This document shows, one piece after another, positions 8,049 to 16,968 of a stretch of 64,000 nt of DNA. The stretch comes from Anaerococcus sp. Marseille-Q7828. Its GTDB lineage: Bacteria > Bacillota > Clostridia > Tissierellales > Peptoniphilaceae. How positions within the stretch are numbered: position 1 is the first letter of the stretch; each line of letters starts with the position of its first letter. The stretch covers positions 1,054,001 through 1,118,000 of the forward strand of contig NZ_OX458331.1 in the NCBI RefSeq assembly GCF_949769285.1, written 5' to 3'. The notes beneath the pieces were generated by a model. The model was not told the DNA's origin and ran no database searches. It saw only the letters and a program-made list of their open reading frames with translations. Both the position numbers and the translations under genes were made by a program.

Positions 8049-8678
8049 TTACTTATATATCCTATAGCTCACTTCAGCTACAGGTAGTCCTATTATAGTG
8101 TTTATATCTCCACTTATTCTTTTTACAAATCTAGGGTCTAGGTCTTGGATGCCATAGGCTCCAGCCTTGTCCATTATATTTTCTTCTTTCAGATATTCGT
8201 TAATCACACTTGAAAGTTCTTCATAGAAGTTAACAAATTCTACTTCAGCTATGGTATAGAAAGTATTTTCATAATCTTTCATTTTAAGGCAAACACTGGT
8301 TATGACGTGGTGAGTTTTGCCAAAGTAAGATAGGAACATTTGACGTGCTTTATCTAAGTTGCGGGGTTTGTTGTATATTTGATCATCCATTACTACCATA
8401 GTGTCAGCTGATATGTACATGGTATTATTCTCCATTTCAATGTTGGACTTGGCACGGCTTATTTGACAGCAAGTCATTCCAACACGATGGATAAATTCTT
8501 CGTTCTTGTATTTTTCCATATAATGCTTTTCTATTGTTCTTTCATCAATGTTAGTTTTACATATTTGTGGGTTTAAAAAACTTAATAAACTTGCCCTACG
8601 GGGTGATCCACTTAGTAGGATATAGTTCTCTATTGGATCTTTCTTACCGGTTTCTATGAAGTCGTAGATGTAGTTCAT
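8049..8678 (-). CDS. maf: Maf-family nucleotide pyrophosphatase
   Basis: A 209-residue Maf protein. Maf enzymes hydrolyse non-canonical or modified nucleoside triphosphates to monophosphates (house-cleaning) and are linked to septum arrest. The signature LLSGSPRRASLL lies at about residues 21-32, the catalytic Asp region ISADTMVVMDDQIYNKP at about 89-105, and the C-terminal DKAGAYGIQ and SGDINTIIGLPV blocks follow. It has an N-terminal extension of about 18 residues compared with typical Maf. AGGAGCT precedes the start on the minus strand. It stands alone among repeat-rich intergenic DNA. Confidence 0.9.
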   Translation of the reverse strand: MNYIYDFIETGKKDPIENYILLSGSPRRASLLSFLNPQICKTNIDERTIEKHYMEKYKNEEFIHRVGMTCCQISRAKSNIEMENNTMYISADTMVVMDDQIYNKPRNLDKARQMFLSYFGKTHHVITSVCLKMKDYENTFYTIAEVEFVNFYEELSSVINEYLKEENIMDKAGAYGIQDLDPRFVKRISGDINTIIGLPVAEVSYRIYK

Positions 8679-8815
8679 ATTAGCTCCTTTGATACTATTA
8701 GTCTAAGAATGTTATTTTTTATGTTCTGACCAAATTGTATTTCTTTTATGAGTATTGTATTATTTGCATGTATGGATGCAAATCAAGAAGGCGAGATTAT
8801 TGTATTACCAATACC

Positions 8816-8990
8816 CTGTCATCCTTCTTGACCTATCCCAATTTCGTTTTATGAAATTGATGGAAGGTCAAATGTCGCGGAGTCCAAATCTATATGATTT
8901 GGCTAACGGAGCCGATTGAGGCCACAGGCCGTAGGATCTCACAAAGTGCAGTTCATCCAGGAGATTCTTCGCATCCGCTCAGAATGACAG
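8816..8990 (+). repeat. family A copy A7 with a nested family B copy (B4)
   Basis: Family A termini (CTGTCATCCT at 8816 and AGAATGACAG ending at 8990) enclose a complete family B element at 8830-8916. B4 has arms CAATTTC/GAAATTG and CCAAATC/GATTTGG, and ends GCTAACGGAGCCGA. One repeat family is thus inserted into, or has replaced a segment of, the other. Confidence 0.7.
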
Positions 8991-9040
8991 GTGGGTGGGC
9001 AGTATTAACGATATTGGTAAAAAAGAACGACGATTCCAAC

Positions 9041-9250
9041 TTGTCATCCTCGAGGGAAGTCCTACAAGGACTGACCGAAGGATCCCTCAGGAATGTATTC
9101 AATAAGGGGATTCTTCGCCTTTGGCTCAGAATGACAGGGTGGGGAGGATAGTATTAACGCTACTGATAGAACAAAAGATCGATGCTTCCAACTTGTCATC
9201 CTCGAGGGAGTAATAAGCCGTCCGCTCGCTCTAGGACCGACCGAAGGATC
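9041..9250 (+). repeat. family A copies A8 (complete) and A9 (left half)
   Basis: A8 runs 9041-9137, from TTGTCATCCTCGAGGG to CTCAGAATGACAG. A9 begins at 9193 and ends after GACCGAAGGATC at 9250, without its right half. No coding signal is seen in 8991-9300. Confidence 0.75.
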
Positions 9251-9336
9251 TTTATAAACAACCTTTTCTAAATCTGAATCATATCCTTTCACCACTAATT
9301 CTAATTGACTTATACCACTTTCCAAGTATATTAATT

Positions 9337-9354
9337 ACACAAAGTGTGTATAAT
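9337..9354 (+). promoter_or_regulatory. promoter and probable operator of the relBE-type operon
   Basis: ACACaaaGTGT (9337-9347) is a perfect short palindrome touching the -10 hexamer TATAAT (9349-9354). Antitoxins of this type usually repress their own operon by binding such a site. Confidence 0.5.
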
Positions 9355-9372
9355 GTGTACCAGGAGATATTT

Positions 9373-9639
9373 ATGATTAGAAAAAATATAACATTAACTA
9401 AAGAACAGAATAATTTGATAGAAAAAGCTGCTAAGATTAAAGGTGTATCTTTTTCTGAATTCTTACGCAATTCTGCTATTAATGAAATTAAACGTCAAAA
9501 TGAACTAGATTTGGCAGAATTCTTAAAAGCTAATTGTAAAAATGCAAGCGATGAAGAGCAAAAAGAATTTGAATCAATGGGTTTTGAATCCTATGATATG
9601 GGCGATTTTGAGGAGATTTCATTAGATGAACTCCTATAA
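9373..9639 (+). CDS. type II antitoxin, ribbon-helix-helix (RelB/DUF6290-like)
   Basis: An 88-residue antitoxin. An upstream in-frame ATG at 9346 lies inside the promoter, so the start at 9373 behind AGGAGA (9362-9367) is preferred. Residues 1-45 (IRKNITLTKEQNNLIEKAAK, then GVSFSEFLRNSAINEI) form a ribbon-helix-helix DNA-binding fold. The acidic C-terminal half (from about residue 55) would wrap and inactivate the toxin. It overlaps the toxin gene by 14 nt, giving coupled translation. It probably autorepresses through the palindrome at 9337-9347. Confidence 0.85.
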   Translation: MIRKNITLTKEQNNLIEKAAKIKGVSFSEFLRNSAINEIKRQNELDLAEFLKANCKNASDEEQKEFESMGFESYDMGDFEEISLDELL

Positions 9640-9895
9640 GGTTAAATACCACAAAAAAGCTAAGAAATTCATAAAGACCCATGGCAAAGATGGTCTAAGA
9701 TTCTACAAGGCTTTTGCAGAAATGGCTGAAAATAAAGAAAATTCCTATAAATACGATATTGTGACCTATAAGAGCAAGGATAACAATATGTTTAGGCTAA
9801 GAATTGGAAAATACAGGGCGATTTTCAAAGTTGTTGATGATGAGATTATAATTTACGTCTTGAATATTGATAGCAGGGGAGATATTTATAAGTAG
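9626..9895 (+). CDS. type II toxin, RelE/ParE superfamily
   Basis: An 89-residue basic protein with the RelE fold pattern: an N-terminal strand and helix (YKVKYHKKAKKFIKTHG), a central helix, and the typical C-terminal beta motif FRLRIGKYRAIFKVVDDEIIIY ending in a short helix. RelE toxins cut mRNA in the ribosomal A site; ParE relatives poison gyrase. The RIGKYRAIF motif favours the RelE side. It starts inside the antitoxin gene, and the unit is flanked by interspersed repeats, as is common for mobile toxin-antitoxin pairs. Confidence 0.85.
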   Translation: MNSYKVKYHKKAKKFIKTHGKDGLRFYKAFAEMAENKENSYKYDIVTYKSKDNNMFRLRIGKYRAIFKVVDDEIIIYVLNIDSRGDIYK

Positions 9896-9961
9896 TGATA
9901 AAAAATCACAAGTAATTAAATATGACATTTTGAAGTAGCTTTGTGGGGAATTTATTTGTAT

Positions 9962-10255
9962 AGGAGATTCTTCGCCTTTGGCTCAGAATGGCAGTGGGTG
10001 TTAGGGAAGAACAACAGTAAGACTTATCAATCTTCATGGACACTCCCTCTCTGTCATCCTCGAGGGAACGAATGCGACCGAAGGATCTCATAAAGTAACG
10101 TTCAGCCAGGGGATTCTTCGCATCCGCTCAGAATGACAGGTAGTGGTTGGTTGTGTTTACGCTTTTCCCCGTTGTCATCCTGAGGCCGCAGGCCGTAGGA
10201 TCTCGCGAAGTACCCTTCATCCAGGGGATTCTTCGCCTTTGGCTCAGAATGACAG
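9962..10255 (+). repeat. family A copies A10 (right half), A11 and A12
   Basis: A10 is a right-half fragment at 9962-9993. A11 is complete at 10051-10139. A12 is complete at 10172-10255 but carries GAGGCCGCAGGCCGTAGGATC in place of the usual left core, the variant also seen in copy A7. Confidence 0.7.
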
Positions 10256-10284
10256 TGGGATGGGTTGGATTGACGCTCCTCCTT

Positions 10285-10430
10285 TTGTCATCCTTCTTGA
10301 TCTATCCCAATTTCGTTTTATGAAATTGATGGAAGGTCAAATGTCGCGAAGACCAGAAGCAGGCCGCCCGCCACATACAGGGCGATTTGGCTAACGTAGC
10401 CTACCGAGGGAGTGAACACGACCGAAGGAT
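10285..10430 (+). repeat. family A copy A13 (left half) with nested family B copy (B5)
   Basis: TTGTCATCCT at 10285 is followed by a family B element at 10299-10404 (arms CAATTTC/GAAATTG and a second arm like B2), then by the family A core GACCGAAGGATC ending at 10430. This is the second example of B nested in A at the same internal position. Confidence 0.65.
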
Positions 10431-10500
10431 CTTTTCTTAGAACCATTCCTTTTATCCATATTTTAAAAATCGACTATTACTATAATATAACATCCAAGCA

Positions 10501-10536
10501 AAAAAGGTGATGGTGTATTTTTACACTCATCACCTT
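10501..10536. terminator. terminator of the CoA-transferase gene (bidirectional)
   Basis: AAAAAGGTGATG pairs with CATCACCTTTTT, with TGTA/TACA pairing inside. It lies just beyond the stop of the minus-strand CoA-transferase gene. Confidence 0.85.
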
Positions 10537-10545
10537 TTTTATATC

Positions 10546-11604
10546 TTAATTTTTAAATTTGATTGGGTTTGCGTAGGTTAGGATTTCTTCTCCTTTTATA
10601 TTTACCTTTTGGGTAGATGATCTTTCTTTTGTATTTTCGCTATCTACTAGGGCTTCTGTGACTGATAGGACTGGTTCTACGCAGGCGTCTTTTTCTTTGA
10701 ATATTTGGACCCATTCGTCAAATGTTTTGGATTTGATATCTTCTATGATTTGTTCTTTGTATTGGCCAGCTGATTCTATTGTGACTCCTTTTTCTAGCCA
10801 ATCTTCGTGGCCCAATACTTCTAGTAGTGTTTTGAAGAATTTGCCTTCTACTGATCCTATGGATATATATCTACCGTCTTTTGTTTGGTAGAAGTCATAT
10901 ATACCGCTACCATTTAGCCAGTGGCACTCTCTAGTAGGATTGTTCTTATCTAGCATAGCTCCTGCGCCAAGCATTGAGTTTAATGGTATGAGTGAATCTA
11001 GGATTCCGACGTCTATGAATATAGACTTGCCATTTTCTTTTCTCTTGTTGTGGGCTGCTAGTATTCCTATGATGGCGTTTAGTGATGATGCAATATCTCC
11101 AATTTGGCTACCGTATAGGACTGGACCAGATTCTTTTCTACCAGAGAAGCTTGCCACGCCGGATAAGGCTAGGTAGTTGATATCATGGCCTGCTCTGTCT
11201 TTGTATGGACCGTTTTGTCCGTAACCAGATAGGGAGCAATAGATGATGTCTGGGGCAAATTCTTTGACTTCGTCATATGATAGGCCAAATTTTGCCATAG
11301 TTCCTGGTCTAAATTGTTCTATGATACAGTTATAACCTTCTTCTTTTATCAAGCGTTTTACTTCATTTACCCCATCTTCTGATTTTAGGTCTAGGAATAT
11401 TTCATCTTTGGCATGGTTCATCCATGCGTAGTTTGCGCTAACTCCATTTGATGTTTTTGGTTCCATTTCCAAAACTAGGTCAGGTCTGTTTGGAGCAGAT
11501 ATTTTTGTTACTTTTGCTCCCATTTCAGCAAGTTACCAGGTAGCATATGGTCCAGGCAATAGTGTTGTGAAGTCCAAAATTTTTAAATCATCTAGTAAGT
11601 TCAT
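10546..11604 (-). pseudogene. class III (CaiB/BaiF) acyl-CoA transferase with in-frame stop
   Basis: Class III CoA transferases move CoA between acyl groups through an aspartyl-CoA intermediate. Read from ATG 11604, behind AGGAGG (11614-11609), the frame gives MNLLDDLKILDFTTLLPGPYATW and then TAA at 11535-11533. It continues without a shift as LAEMGAKVTKI and 317 further residues, including GYGQNGPYKDRAGHD (with the catalytic Asp expected here) and a normal C terminus. The family has YLAEMG-like sequence at this point, so TAA replaces a Tyr codon (one base). Restart at ATG 11523 would lack the N-terminal LPGPYA CoA-binding segment. It is divergent from the butyrate genes. It may be a recent pseudogene or a sequencing error. 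Confidence 0.8.
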
Positions 11605-11853
11605 TGATCCTCCTAACGTTTTCTTACACTTTTAAAATTTTGTGAATTGTTGTCTTTTATAGTTTGCTAACTATACTAATAGGTAAATTACCCTTTATCA
11701 TCGAAAATCAAACACATACTAAAGTTTATATTATAAAATTTATAAAAAAATGTCCTATAATGAAAATGTTTGTAGGTTTTTGAAATAATTGGGTATATGT
11801 ATAAGGAAAACAATTTAACTAGACAAAATAAAGATTTTAAGGAGTTTAAAAAA

Positions 11854-12711
11854 ATGGACGTGAAAAAAGTTTTAGTTGTTGGCGCAGGTCAAATGGGCGG
11901 AGGAATTGCACAAGTTTTTGCCCAATCAGGTTTTGAAGTATTGTTATACGATTCATTTGAGGGAGCAGTAGAGAAAAGAATCGACTTCATTACCAGTATT
12001 CTAGATAAGGATGTTAAAAAAGAAAAGAAAACTCAAGAAGAAAGAGATAAAGCTCTTGCAAATATCAAAGAATGTAAAGAGTTAAGCGAAGCTAGCGATG
12101 TAGATGTAGTTGTTGAAGCTATTATTGAAAACTTGGATACAAAAGGTGAACTTTACAAAAATCTTGGCGAAATAGTAAGTGACGATTGTATCATGGCTTC
12201 AAATACATCATCTCTTCCAATAACTGAGCTTGCAAGCCGTTATAAGAACCCTGAGAAATTTATCGGTATGCATTTCATGAACCCGGTTCCTGTGATGAAA
12301 CTTGTTGAAATTATTAGAGGATTACAAACTTCTGATGAAACTTACCAAGTGATTCATGACCTATCTGAAGCTATAGGCAAGGTTCCAGTTGTATGTAATG
12401 ACGTTCCTGGATTTATTTCTAACAGGGTTCTTCAAGTTTACATCAATGAAGCAATTTCTTGCTTAAACGAGGGTGTAGCTAGTGCAGAAAATATCGACAC
12501 TATTATGAAACTTGCAACAAATAACCCAATGGGCCCACTAGAATTGGCTGACTTCATCGGTCTTGATACTGTTAAGTATATACTTGATGTACTTTATGAG
12601 GGATATGGAGATCCAAAATATGCACCAAATCCACTTCTTAAAAACTATGTAAGAGCTGGTTGGTTGGGCAAGAAGACAGGCAAGGGTTTCTACGATTACG
12701 AGAATAAATAA
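11854..12711 (+). CDS. hbd: 3-hydroxybutyryl-CoA dehydrogenase
   Basis: A 285-residue NAD(P)-dependent enzyme that reduces acetoacetyl-CoA to 3-hydroxybutyryl-CoA in butyrate formation. An in-frame ATG exists at 11797, but 11854 fits AAGGAG at 11839-11844 and the family length (about 282). The Rossmann motif VVGAGQMGGGIAQVFAQSG lies at about residues 7-25. The catalytic His-Glu dyad lies in HFMNPVPVMKLVEII, and the dimerisation domain contains GPLELADFIGLD and ends GKKTGKGFYDY. It is first in a same-strand run with the acyl-CoA dehydrogenase fusion and the CoA transferase. A -10-like TATAAT is at 11756-11761. Confidence 0.93.
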   Translation: MDVKKVLVVGAGQMGGGIAQVFAQSGFEVLLYDSFEGAVEKRIDFITSILDKDVKKEKKTQEERDKALANIKECKELSEASDVDVVVEAIIENLDTKGELYKNLGEIVSDDCIMASNTSSLPITELASRYKNPEKFIGMHFMNPVPVMKLVEIIRGLQTSDETYQVIHDLSEAIGKVPVVCNDVPGFISNRVLQVYINEAISCLNEGVASAENIDTIMKLATNNPMGPLELADFIGLDTVKYILDVLYEGYGDPKYAPNPLLKNYVRAGWLGKKTGKGFYDYENK

Positions 12712-12726
12712 TTGGGGGATATGACG

Positions 12727-14418
12727 ATGATTAATATGGATTACTTACTAACAGAAGAGCAAAAAGCCTTTAGATATGAAGTTAGGGATTTTGTAGAAAA
12801 GAAGATTAAACCAAATGCTTTTGATTGGGATGTAAACGATGTTTTCCCACTAGAAGTTATCAAGGAAATGGGCGAAAAAGGTTGGCTAGGTTTGCCTTGG
12901 CCAAAAGAATACGGTGGCATGGGCAAAAGCTTCCTAGAATATGCTATCCTTGTTGAAGAAATTTCTAGGGTTGATGCAGGTGTTGGCGTATTTATGTCAG
13001 TTCACTCATCAGCAGCAACTAGCCCAATATATGATTGGGGTACAGAAGAACAAAAGAAATACTGGATCCCACAACTTGCTAGTGGAGAAAAACTAGGAGC
13101 CTTTGTTTTGACAGAATCTGACGCGGGATCTGATGCTGGTGGCCTACAAACAAGCGCAGTACTAGATGGAGATGAATTTGTCATCAATGGCGAAAAGATC
13201 TACATCACCAACGCACCATATGCAGATATCTATATAGTATTTGCCCTAACAACTCCAGGTATTGGAACCAAGGGCATCACAGCCTTTATAGTAGAAAAAG
13301 GCACCCCAGGTTTTGAGATTCCAGATACCTACAGCAAAATGGGCTTACACTCATCATCTACAGGAAGATTGACCTTTAATAATGTGAAAATTCCAAAAGA
13401 AAACCAACTAGGTCCTGAAGGAAAAGGATTCAATATAGCCATGACAACCCTAAACGGTGGAAGAATCGGTATAGGATCACAATCTTTAGGTATAGCTCAA
13501 GGTGCATTGGAAGAAGCAATCAATCACACCAAGTCAAGATACCAATTTGGTAAGCCTCTAGCAGCAATCCAAGATATCCAATTTAAGATCGCTGATATGG
13601 GAACAAGAGTAAACGCAGCAAGACATATGGTTTATACAGCTGCAAAGATGAAGGATGAAAAACTTGACTTCCTAGAAGCAGCAGCTATGGCAAAACTATT
13701 TGCATCTGAAACAGCAGGTTATATCACAGACCAAGCATTGCAAATGCACGGTGGTTCTGGCTACATCAGTGGTATTCCAATAGAAAGAATGTACAGAGAT
13801 ACCAGAGTAAATAGAATCTACGAAGGTGCATCAGAAGTCCAAAAAATAGTAATCTCTAGATCAATGATAGGTAAACTTGGTGGAGATTCTAAGGACAAAA
13901 AAGATACAAAGAAAGCTAAAAGAAAAATAACTGGTGAGCGTAAAAACGTTATTATAAACGAAGGTTCTCCAGAAGAAAAAGTAGATAAACTTATAGAAGC
14001 AATAGGAGCCGAAAATCTAAAGGCAGAAAAAGTTGATATCAATGGACCAATAAGCGATGCCAAAAATGTTGTAGCCTTTGGTATGGGCCTAGAAAAAGAA
14101 GAAGACATGGAACTTATAAACGAGCTTGCAAACGAGACAGGATCTATAGTAAGCGCTTCTAGACCAATAGCAGAAAGCAGAAAATGGATTGGTATAGATA
14201 GATATATAGGACTTTCTGGCCAAAACTTCCCAGGCCAAAGATATATCGGAGTGGGAATCTCTGGTCAAGTTCAACACTTGTTGGGCCTAAAGGAAACTGA
14301 CGAGATCATAGTAATAAACAACAATCCAAATGCACCATTCTTTGCAGAAGCAGACTACGGTATAGTGGGCGATTACAAGGAAATTCTTCCAGTATTAATA
14401 GAGAAATTAAGGGGTTAA
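12727..14418 (+). CDS. acyl-CoA (butyryl-CoA) dehydrogenase fused to an EtfA FAD-binding domain
   Basis: About 563 residues; ATG 12727 is chosen behind GGGGGA, with 12721 and 12736 as alternatives. Residues 1-380 are a complete acyl-CoA dehydrogenase (LTESDAGSD, the substrate loop, and the catalytic Glu in IYEGASEVQ). A Lys-rich linker (about 385-410) joins it to about 150 residues matching the C-terminal FAD domain of EtfA, with SASRPIAESRKW, YIGVGISGQVQHLLG and a final DYGIVGDYKEILP. In separate systems Bcd passes electrons to or from EtfAB; here the alpha-FAD domain is covalently attached and no EtfB lies nearby. It probably makes butyryl-CoA from crotonyl-CoA. The fusion is real in frame with no break. 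Confidence 0.88.
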   Translation: MINMDYLLTEEQKAFRYEVRDFVEKKIKPNAFDWDVNDVFPLEVIKEMGEKGWLGLPWPKEYGGMGKSFLEYAILVEEISRVDAGVGVFMSVHSSAATSPIYDWGTEEQKKYWIPQLASGEKLGAFVLTESDAGSDAGGLQTSAVLDGDEFVINGEKIYITNAPYADIYIVFALTTPGIGTKGITAFIVEKGTPGFEIPDTYSKMGLHSSSTGRLTFNNVKIPKENQLGPEGKGFNIAMTTLNGGRIGIGSQSLGIAQGALEEAINHTKSRYQFGKPLAAIQDIQFKIADMGTRVNAARHMVYTAAKMKDEKLDFLEAAAMAKLFASETAGYITDQALQMHGGSGYISGIPIERMYRDTRVNRIYEGASEVQKIVISRSMIGKLGGDSKDKKDTKKAKRKITGERKNVIINEGSPEEKVDKLIEAIGAENLKAEKVDINGPISDAKNVVAFGMGLEKEEDMELINELANETGSIVSASRPIAESRKWIGIDRYIGLSGQNFPGQRYIGVGISGQVQHLLGLKETDEIIVINNNPNAPFFAEADYGIVGDYKEILPVLIEKLRG

Positions 14419-14428
14419 CTAAAGCTAT

Positions 14429-15766
14429 ATGACTTATCAAGACAAATACCAAGAAAAATTAATAACAGTTGATCAGGCAGTAGACTTAGTCAAAGACGAT
14501 ATGAACATAGACTATGGTTGGTCTATATCAACATCTAGATACTTTGATAAAGCTTTGGCAAAAAGATTAGGTGAATTTAACAACATCCACATACGTGGAG
14601 GTTGTGAGCTAACAGAACCTGCTGTATTTGCCGCAGATCCAGAAAACGAACACTTTACCTATACTTGCTATCACGGCCTTGGAGCTATGAGAAATGTCCT
14701 CAAAACTGGCCAAGCTTTCTATGCACCAATGAAATATTCTGAGCTGCCATCATACTTTGAGAGAGGATATCTAACAACAGATATCTATGTGATGCAAGTA
14801 ACTCCAATGGATAAAGATGGATACTTCAACTTTGGTCTATCAGGATCATACACCAGAGCAGGCTTTGAAACTTCTGATATAGTAATACTAGAAATCAATG
14901 AAAGTATGCCAAGAGTTTCTGGTGGATCTGATGCCAATATCCACATAGACGAGGTTGACTATATCATCGAAGGCGACAACCCAGAACTTAAGGGCATACC
15001 AAATATGGGCTATGGAGAACTTGAAGAAAAGGTAGCAGAGCTAGTAGTGCCAGAAATAGTAGACGGTGCTACAATCCAAATCGGTGTTGGAAACCTACCA
15101 AATGCTATAGTTTCACTATTGGCCAAATCTGATGTAAAAGACTTAGGCTGCCATACAGAGCTATTTGTAGACGGTTTCCTTGATTTGATCAAGGCAGGTA
15201 AGGTAACTGGTATGAGAAAGAAACTAGACAGGGGTAACCACGTATTTACCTTTGCCTTAGGAAGCCACGAACTTTACGATTATATGGAAAACAACCCACA
15301 ATGCATCGTAAGAAGCGTTGACTATGTAAACAGCCCATCAGTCATTAATCAATTTGACAACTTTGTAAGTATCAATGGAGCCATCCAAATCGACTTGCAA
15401 GGTGAAGTATCTTCCGAATCAGTAGGATATAGACATATATCTGGTTCAGGTGGAGCCCTAGACTTTATGCTTGGAGCATACGAATCCAAGGGTGGTAAGT
15501 CCTTTGTAACCTTGCTATCAGCAAGAGAAGGATCAGATGGCAAGCTAGTATCAAACATAGTACCAAACTTTGCAACAGGAACCATGGTAACAGGTACACG
15601 TGCCAACACTCACTACATTGCAACAGAGCAAGGTCTAGTTAACCTAAAAGGTAAGTCCGTATGGCAAAGAACCGAAGATATCATATCAATTGCTCACCCA
15701 CAATTTAGAGATGAGCTAATCAAAGAGGCAGAAAGAATGAAAATTTGGAGAAAATCTAATAAGTAA
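14429..15766 (+). CDS. but: butyryl-CoA:acetate CoA-transferase
   Basis: A 445-residue class I CoA transferase of the acetyl-CoA hydrolase/transferase family. It transfers CoA from butyryl-CoA to acetate, releasing butyrate and regenerating acetyl-CoA. The N-terminal DYGWSIST, APMKYSELPSYFERGYL and MDKDGYFNFGLSGSY blocks, the CoA-binding IQIGVGNLPNAI, the catalytic Glu in GCHTELFVDGF, and the C-terminal SAHP-like end (SIAHPQFRDELIKEAERMKIW) closely follow gut butyrate producers. It lies 10 nt after the dehydrogenase fusion and is the last gene of the unit. Some family members prefer 4-hydroxybutyrate; the neighbours favour butyrate. Confidence 0.88.
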   Translation: MTYQDKYQEKLITVDQAVDLVKDDMNIDYGWSISTSRYFDKALAKRLGEFNNIHIRGGCELTEPAVFAADPENEHFTYTCYHGLGAMRNVLKTGQAFYAPMKYSELPSYFERGYLTTDIYVMQVTPMDKDGYFNFGLSGSYTRAGFETSDIVILEINESMPRVSGGSDANIHIDEVDYIIEGDNPELKGIPNMGYGELEEKVAELVVPEIVDGATIQIGVGNLPNAIVSLLAKSDVKDLGCHTELFVDGFLDLIKAGKVTGMRKKLDRGNHVFTFALGSHELYDYMENNPQCIVRSVDYVNSPSVINQFDNFVSINGAIQIDLQGEVSSESVGYRHISGSGGALDFMLGAYESKGGKSFVTLLSAREGSDGKLVSNIVPNFATGTMVTGTRANTHYIATEQGLVNLKGKSVWQRTEDIISIAHPQFRDELIKEAERMKIWRKSNK

Positions 15767-15780
15767 TCCACAAAAAGAAA

Positions 15781-15806
15781 AAATCGGGCCAATTGACCCG
15801 ATTTTT
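15781..15806. terminator. terminator after the butyrate genes
   Basis: AAATCGGG/CCCGATTT stem with a T tract; an A tract on the other side lets it also serve the convergent gene pair. Confidence 0.9.
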
Positions 15807-15818
15807 GTTTTGAAATTA

Positions 15819-16412
15819 TTAAATGGAACTTGGAGTTTTGAGTGTGTTTGCTAGTTCATAAATTGCCATAATATCGTCCTTTTTTGCTGGATGATTGTCT
15901 ATTACATATTGGCATAGGTCAAGCATCCAGACCACAACATATTTGGATAAATAAAAGCCTTGGATTCCATTTGCAAGAATCGACCTTCTGCCATTTTTGA
16001 CTATATCATCCCTCATTTGGGCAAAATACTTAGTGAAGTGTTCGTTGGATTTTTTGTCAAGTATTAATGTCTCTATCAGAACTATAAGGGAATCTAGGTA
16101 CTTTTGGTCGATAGGGTTTATCCTAAATTCTATATTGTTTTGTTCGTTTAAGTATATATCTTCCTCAACTTGGTAATTTTTATAGGCTTTTTTGTACTCT
16201 TCTATATCAAAATTTGCAAAAAAATGGGGATATAGGCCGTAGGGAAACTTTGATTTTTCTATTGTTTTGCCCAAATATTCTAGTTCATTTTTCCCACTGT
16301 CAAACGAAGCTATAAATATGGGCGATAGGATCACCAAAAGTTTTAAATTATTGTTTTCTTCATCATTTGTGAAGATTAGTTTTGTATAGTCTTTATTTTT
16401 TTCTATATTCAT
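15819..16412 (-). CDS. hypothetical protein (197 aa)
   Basis: A soluble protein of 197 residues without signal peptide or recognisable motif; acidic and Lys-rich, mostly helical by composition in the second half. Its start overlaps the stop of the ybaK-like gene by 4 nt (ATGA), so the two are co-translated and transcribed toward the terminator at 15781-15806. I do not recognise a family and assign no function. Confidence 0.7.
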   Translation of the reverse strand: MNIEKNKDYTKLIFTNDEENNNLKLLVILSPIFIASFDSGKNELEYLGKTIEKSKFPYGLYPHFFANFDIEEYKKAYKNYQVEEDIYLNEQNNIEFRINPIDQKYLDSLIVLIETLILDKKSNEHFTKYFAQMRDDIVKNGRRSILANGIQGFYLSKYVVVWMLDLCQYVIDNHPAKKDDIMAIYELANTLKTPSSI

Positions 16413-16888
16413 TGGATTACATCAAAAAACTTTGCACCATTTGCTTTTGCCAAGTCTTCTGCCTTTAATTTGAGCCCGTGACCAACTTTTCCTGCCGAAA
16501 TTTTTATATATGGTAGGTCTTTTGCACTAGCATCTATGACTACTGGATAGTCTTTTTTCATGGCAAGGGAGGTTGTTGCACCTCTTTCATAGCCTACTTT
16601 AGATTTTAATTCTTTTAGCGGCAACATTTCCAATTTTTTGACACCTAGGCATTTGGCAGCTTTTTTGAAATTTATATTTGCTTTCCCAGGTATGACAAAG
16701 ATATATATGTCCTTGGTGTTTGATACGGTTGCCAAGGTTTTGTATATGTAGTGTATGTCCTGGTGGGTCTTTTCTGAAAGGTCTACCGATGATACAAAAT
16801 CTCCCTCCAAGCCATAGTCTTGGTGGTCATATTCGATATTTAAGTTGTCTAATATTCTCATTGCATTTGTTTTTATTTCTTTTTTCAT
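16409..16888 (-). CDS. ybaK: YbaK/EbsC-type Cys-tRNA(Pro)/aminoacyl-tRNA deacylase
   Basis: 159 residues of the YbaK/ProX editing fold. YbaK hydrolyses cysteine mis-attached to tRNA-Pro. Family features visible are an N-terminal TNAMRILDNLNIEYDHQDYG, the IYKTLATVSN segment, FVIPGKANINFKKAAK with the conserved Lys, and GYERGATTSLAMKKDYPVVID. The length is normal. AGGAAGTG precedes the start on the minus strand. It is first in a two-gene unit with the hypothetical gene. A second YbaK-fold protein is encoded at 46757. Confidence 0.88.
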   Translation of the reverse strand: MKKEIKTNAMRILDNLNIEYDHQDYGLEGDFVSSVDLSEKTHQDIHYIYKTLATVSNTKDIYIFVIPGKANINFKKAAKCLGVKKLEMLPLKELKSKVGYERGATTSLAMKKDYPVVIDASAKDLPYIKISAGKVGHGLKLKAEDLAKANGAKFFDVIQ

Positions 16889-16968
16889 AAAATCACTTCC
16901 TATTTGCCTATTATACTATAAATTGTTCAAAGATAATGGGTATAAAGCTAAAAAGAATTGGAGTATTT

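Noticed and set aside
8894-9325. Open frames on both strands near 8.9-9.3 kb and at 10143-10394
   Set aside because: They are built almost wholly from family A and B repeats, have no ribosome-binding sites and resemble no protein.
16936-16968. Upstream ATG of the metallo-beta-lactamase gene as the start
   Set aside because: ATG 16969 has a ribosome-binding site at the right distance and the extra 11 residues are basic and unlike the fold's first strand.
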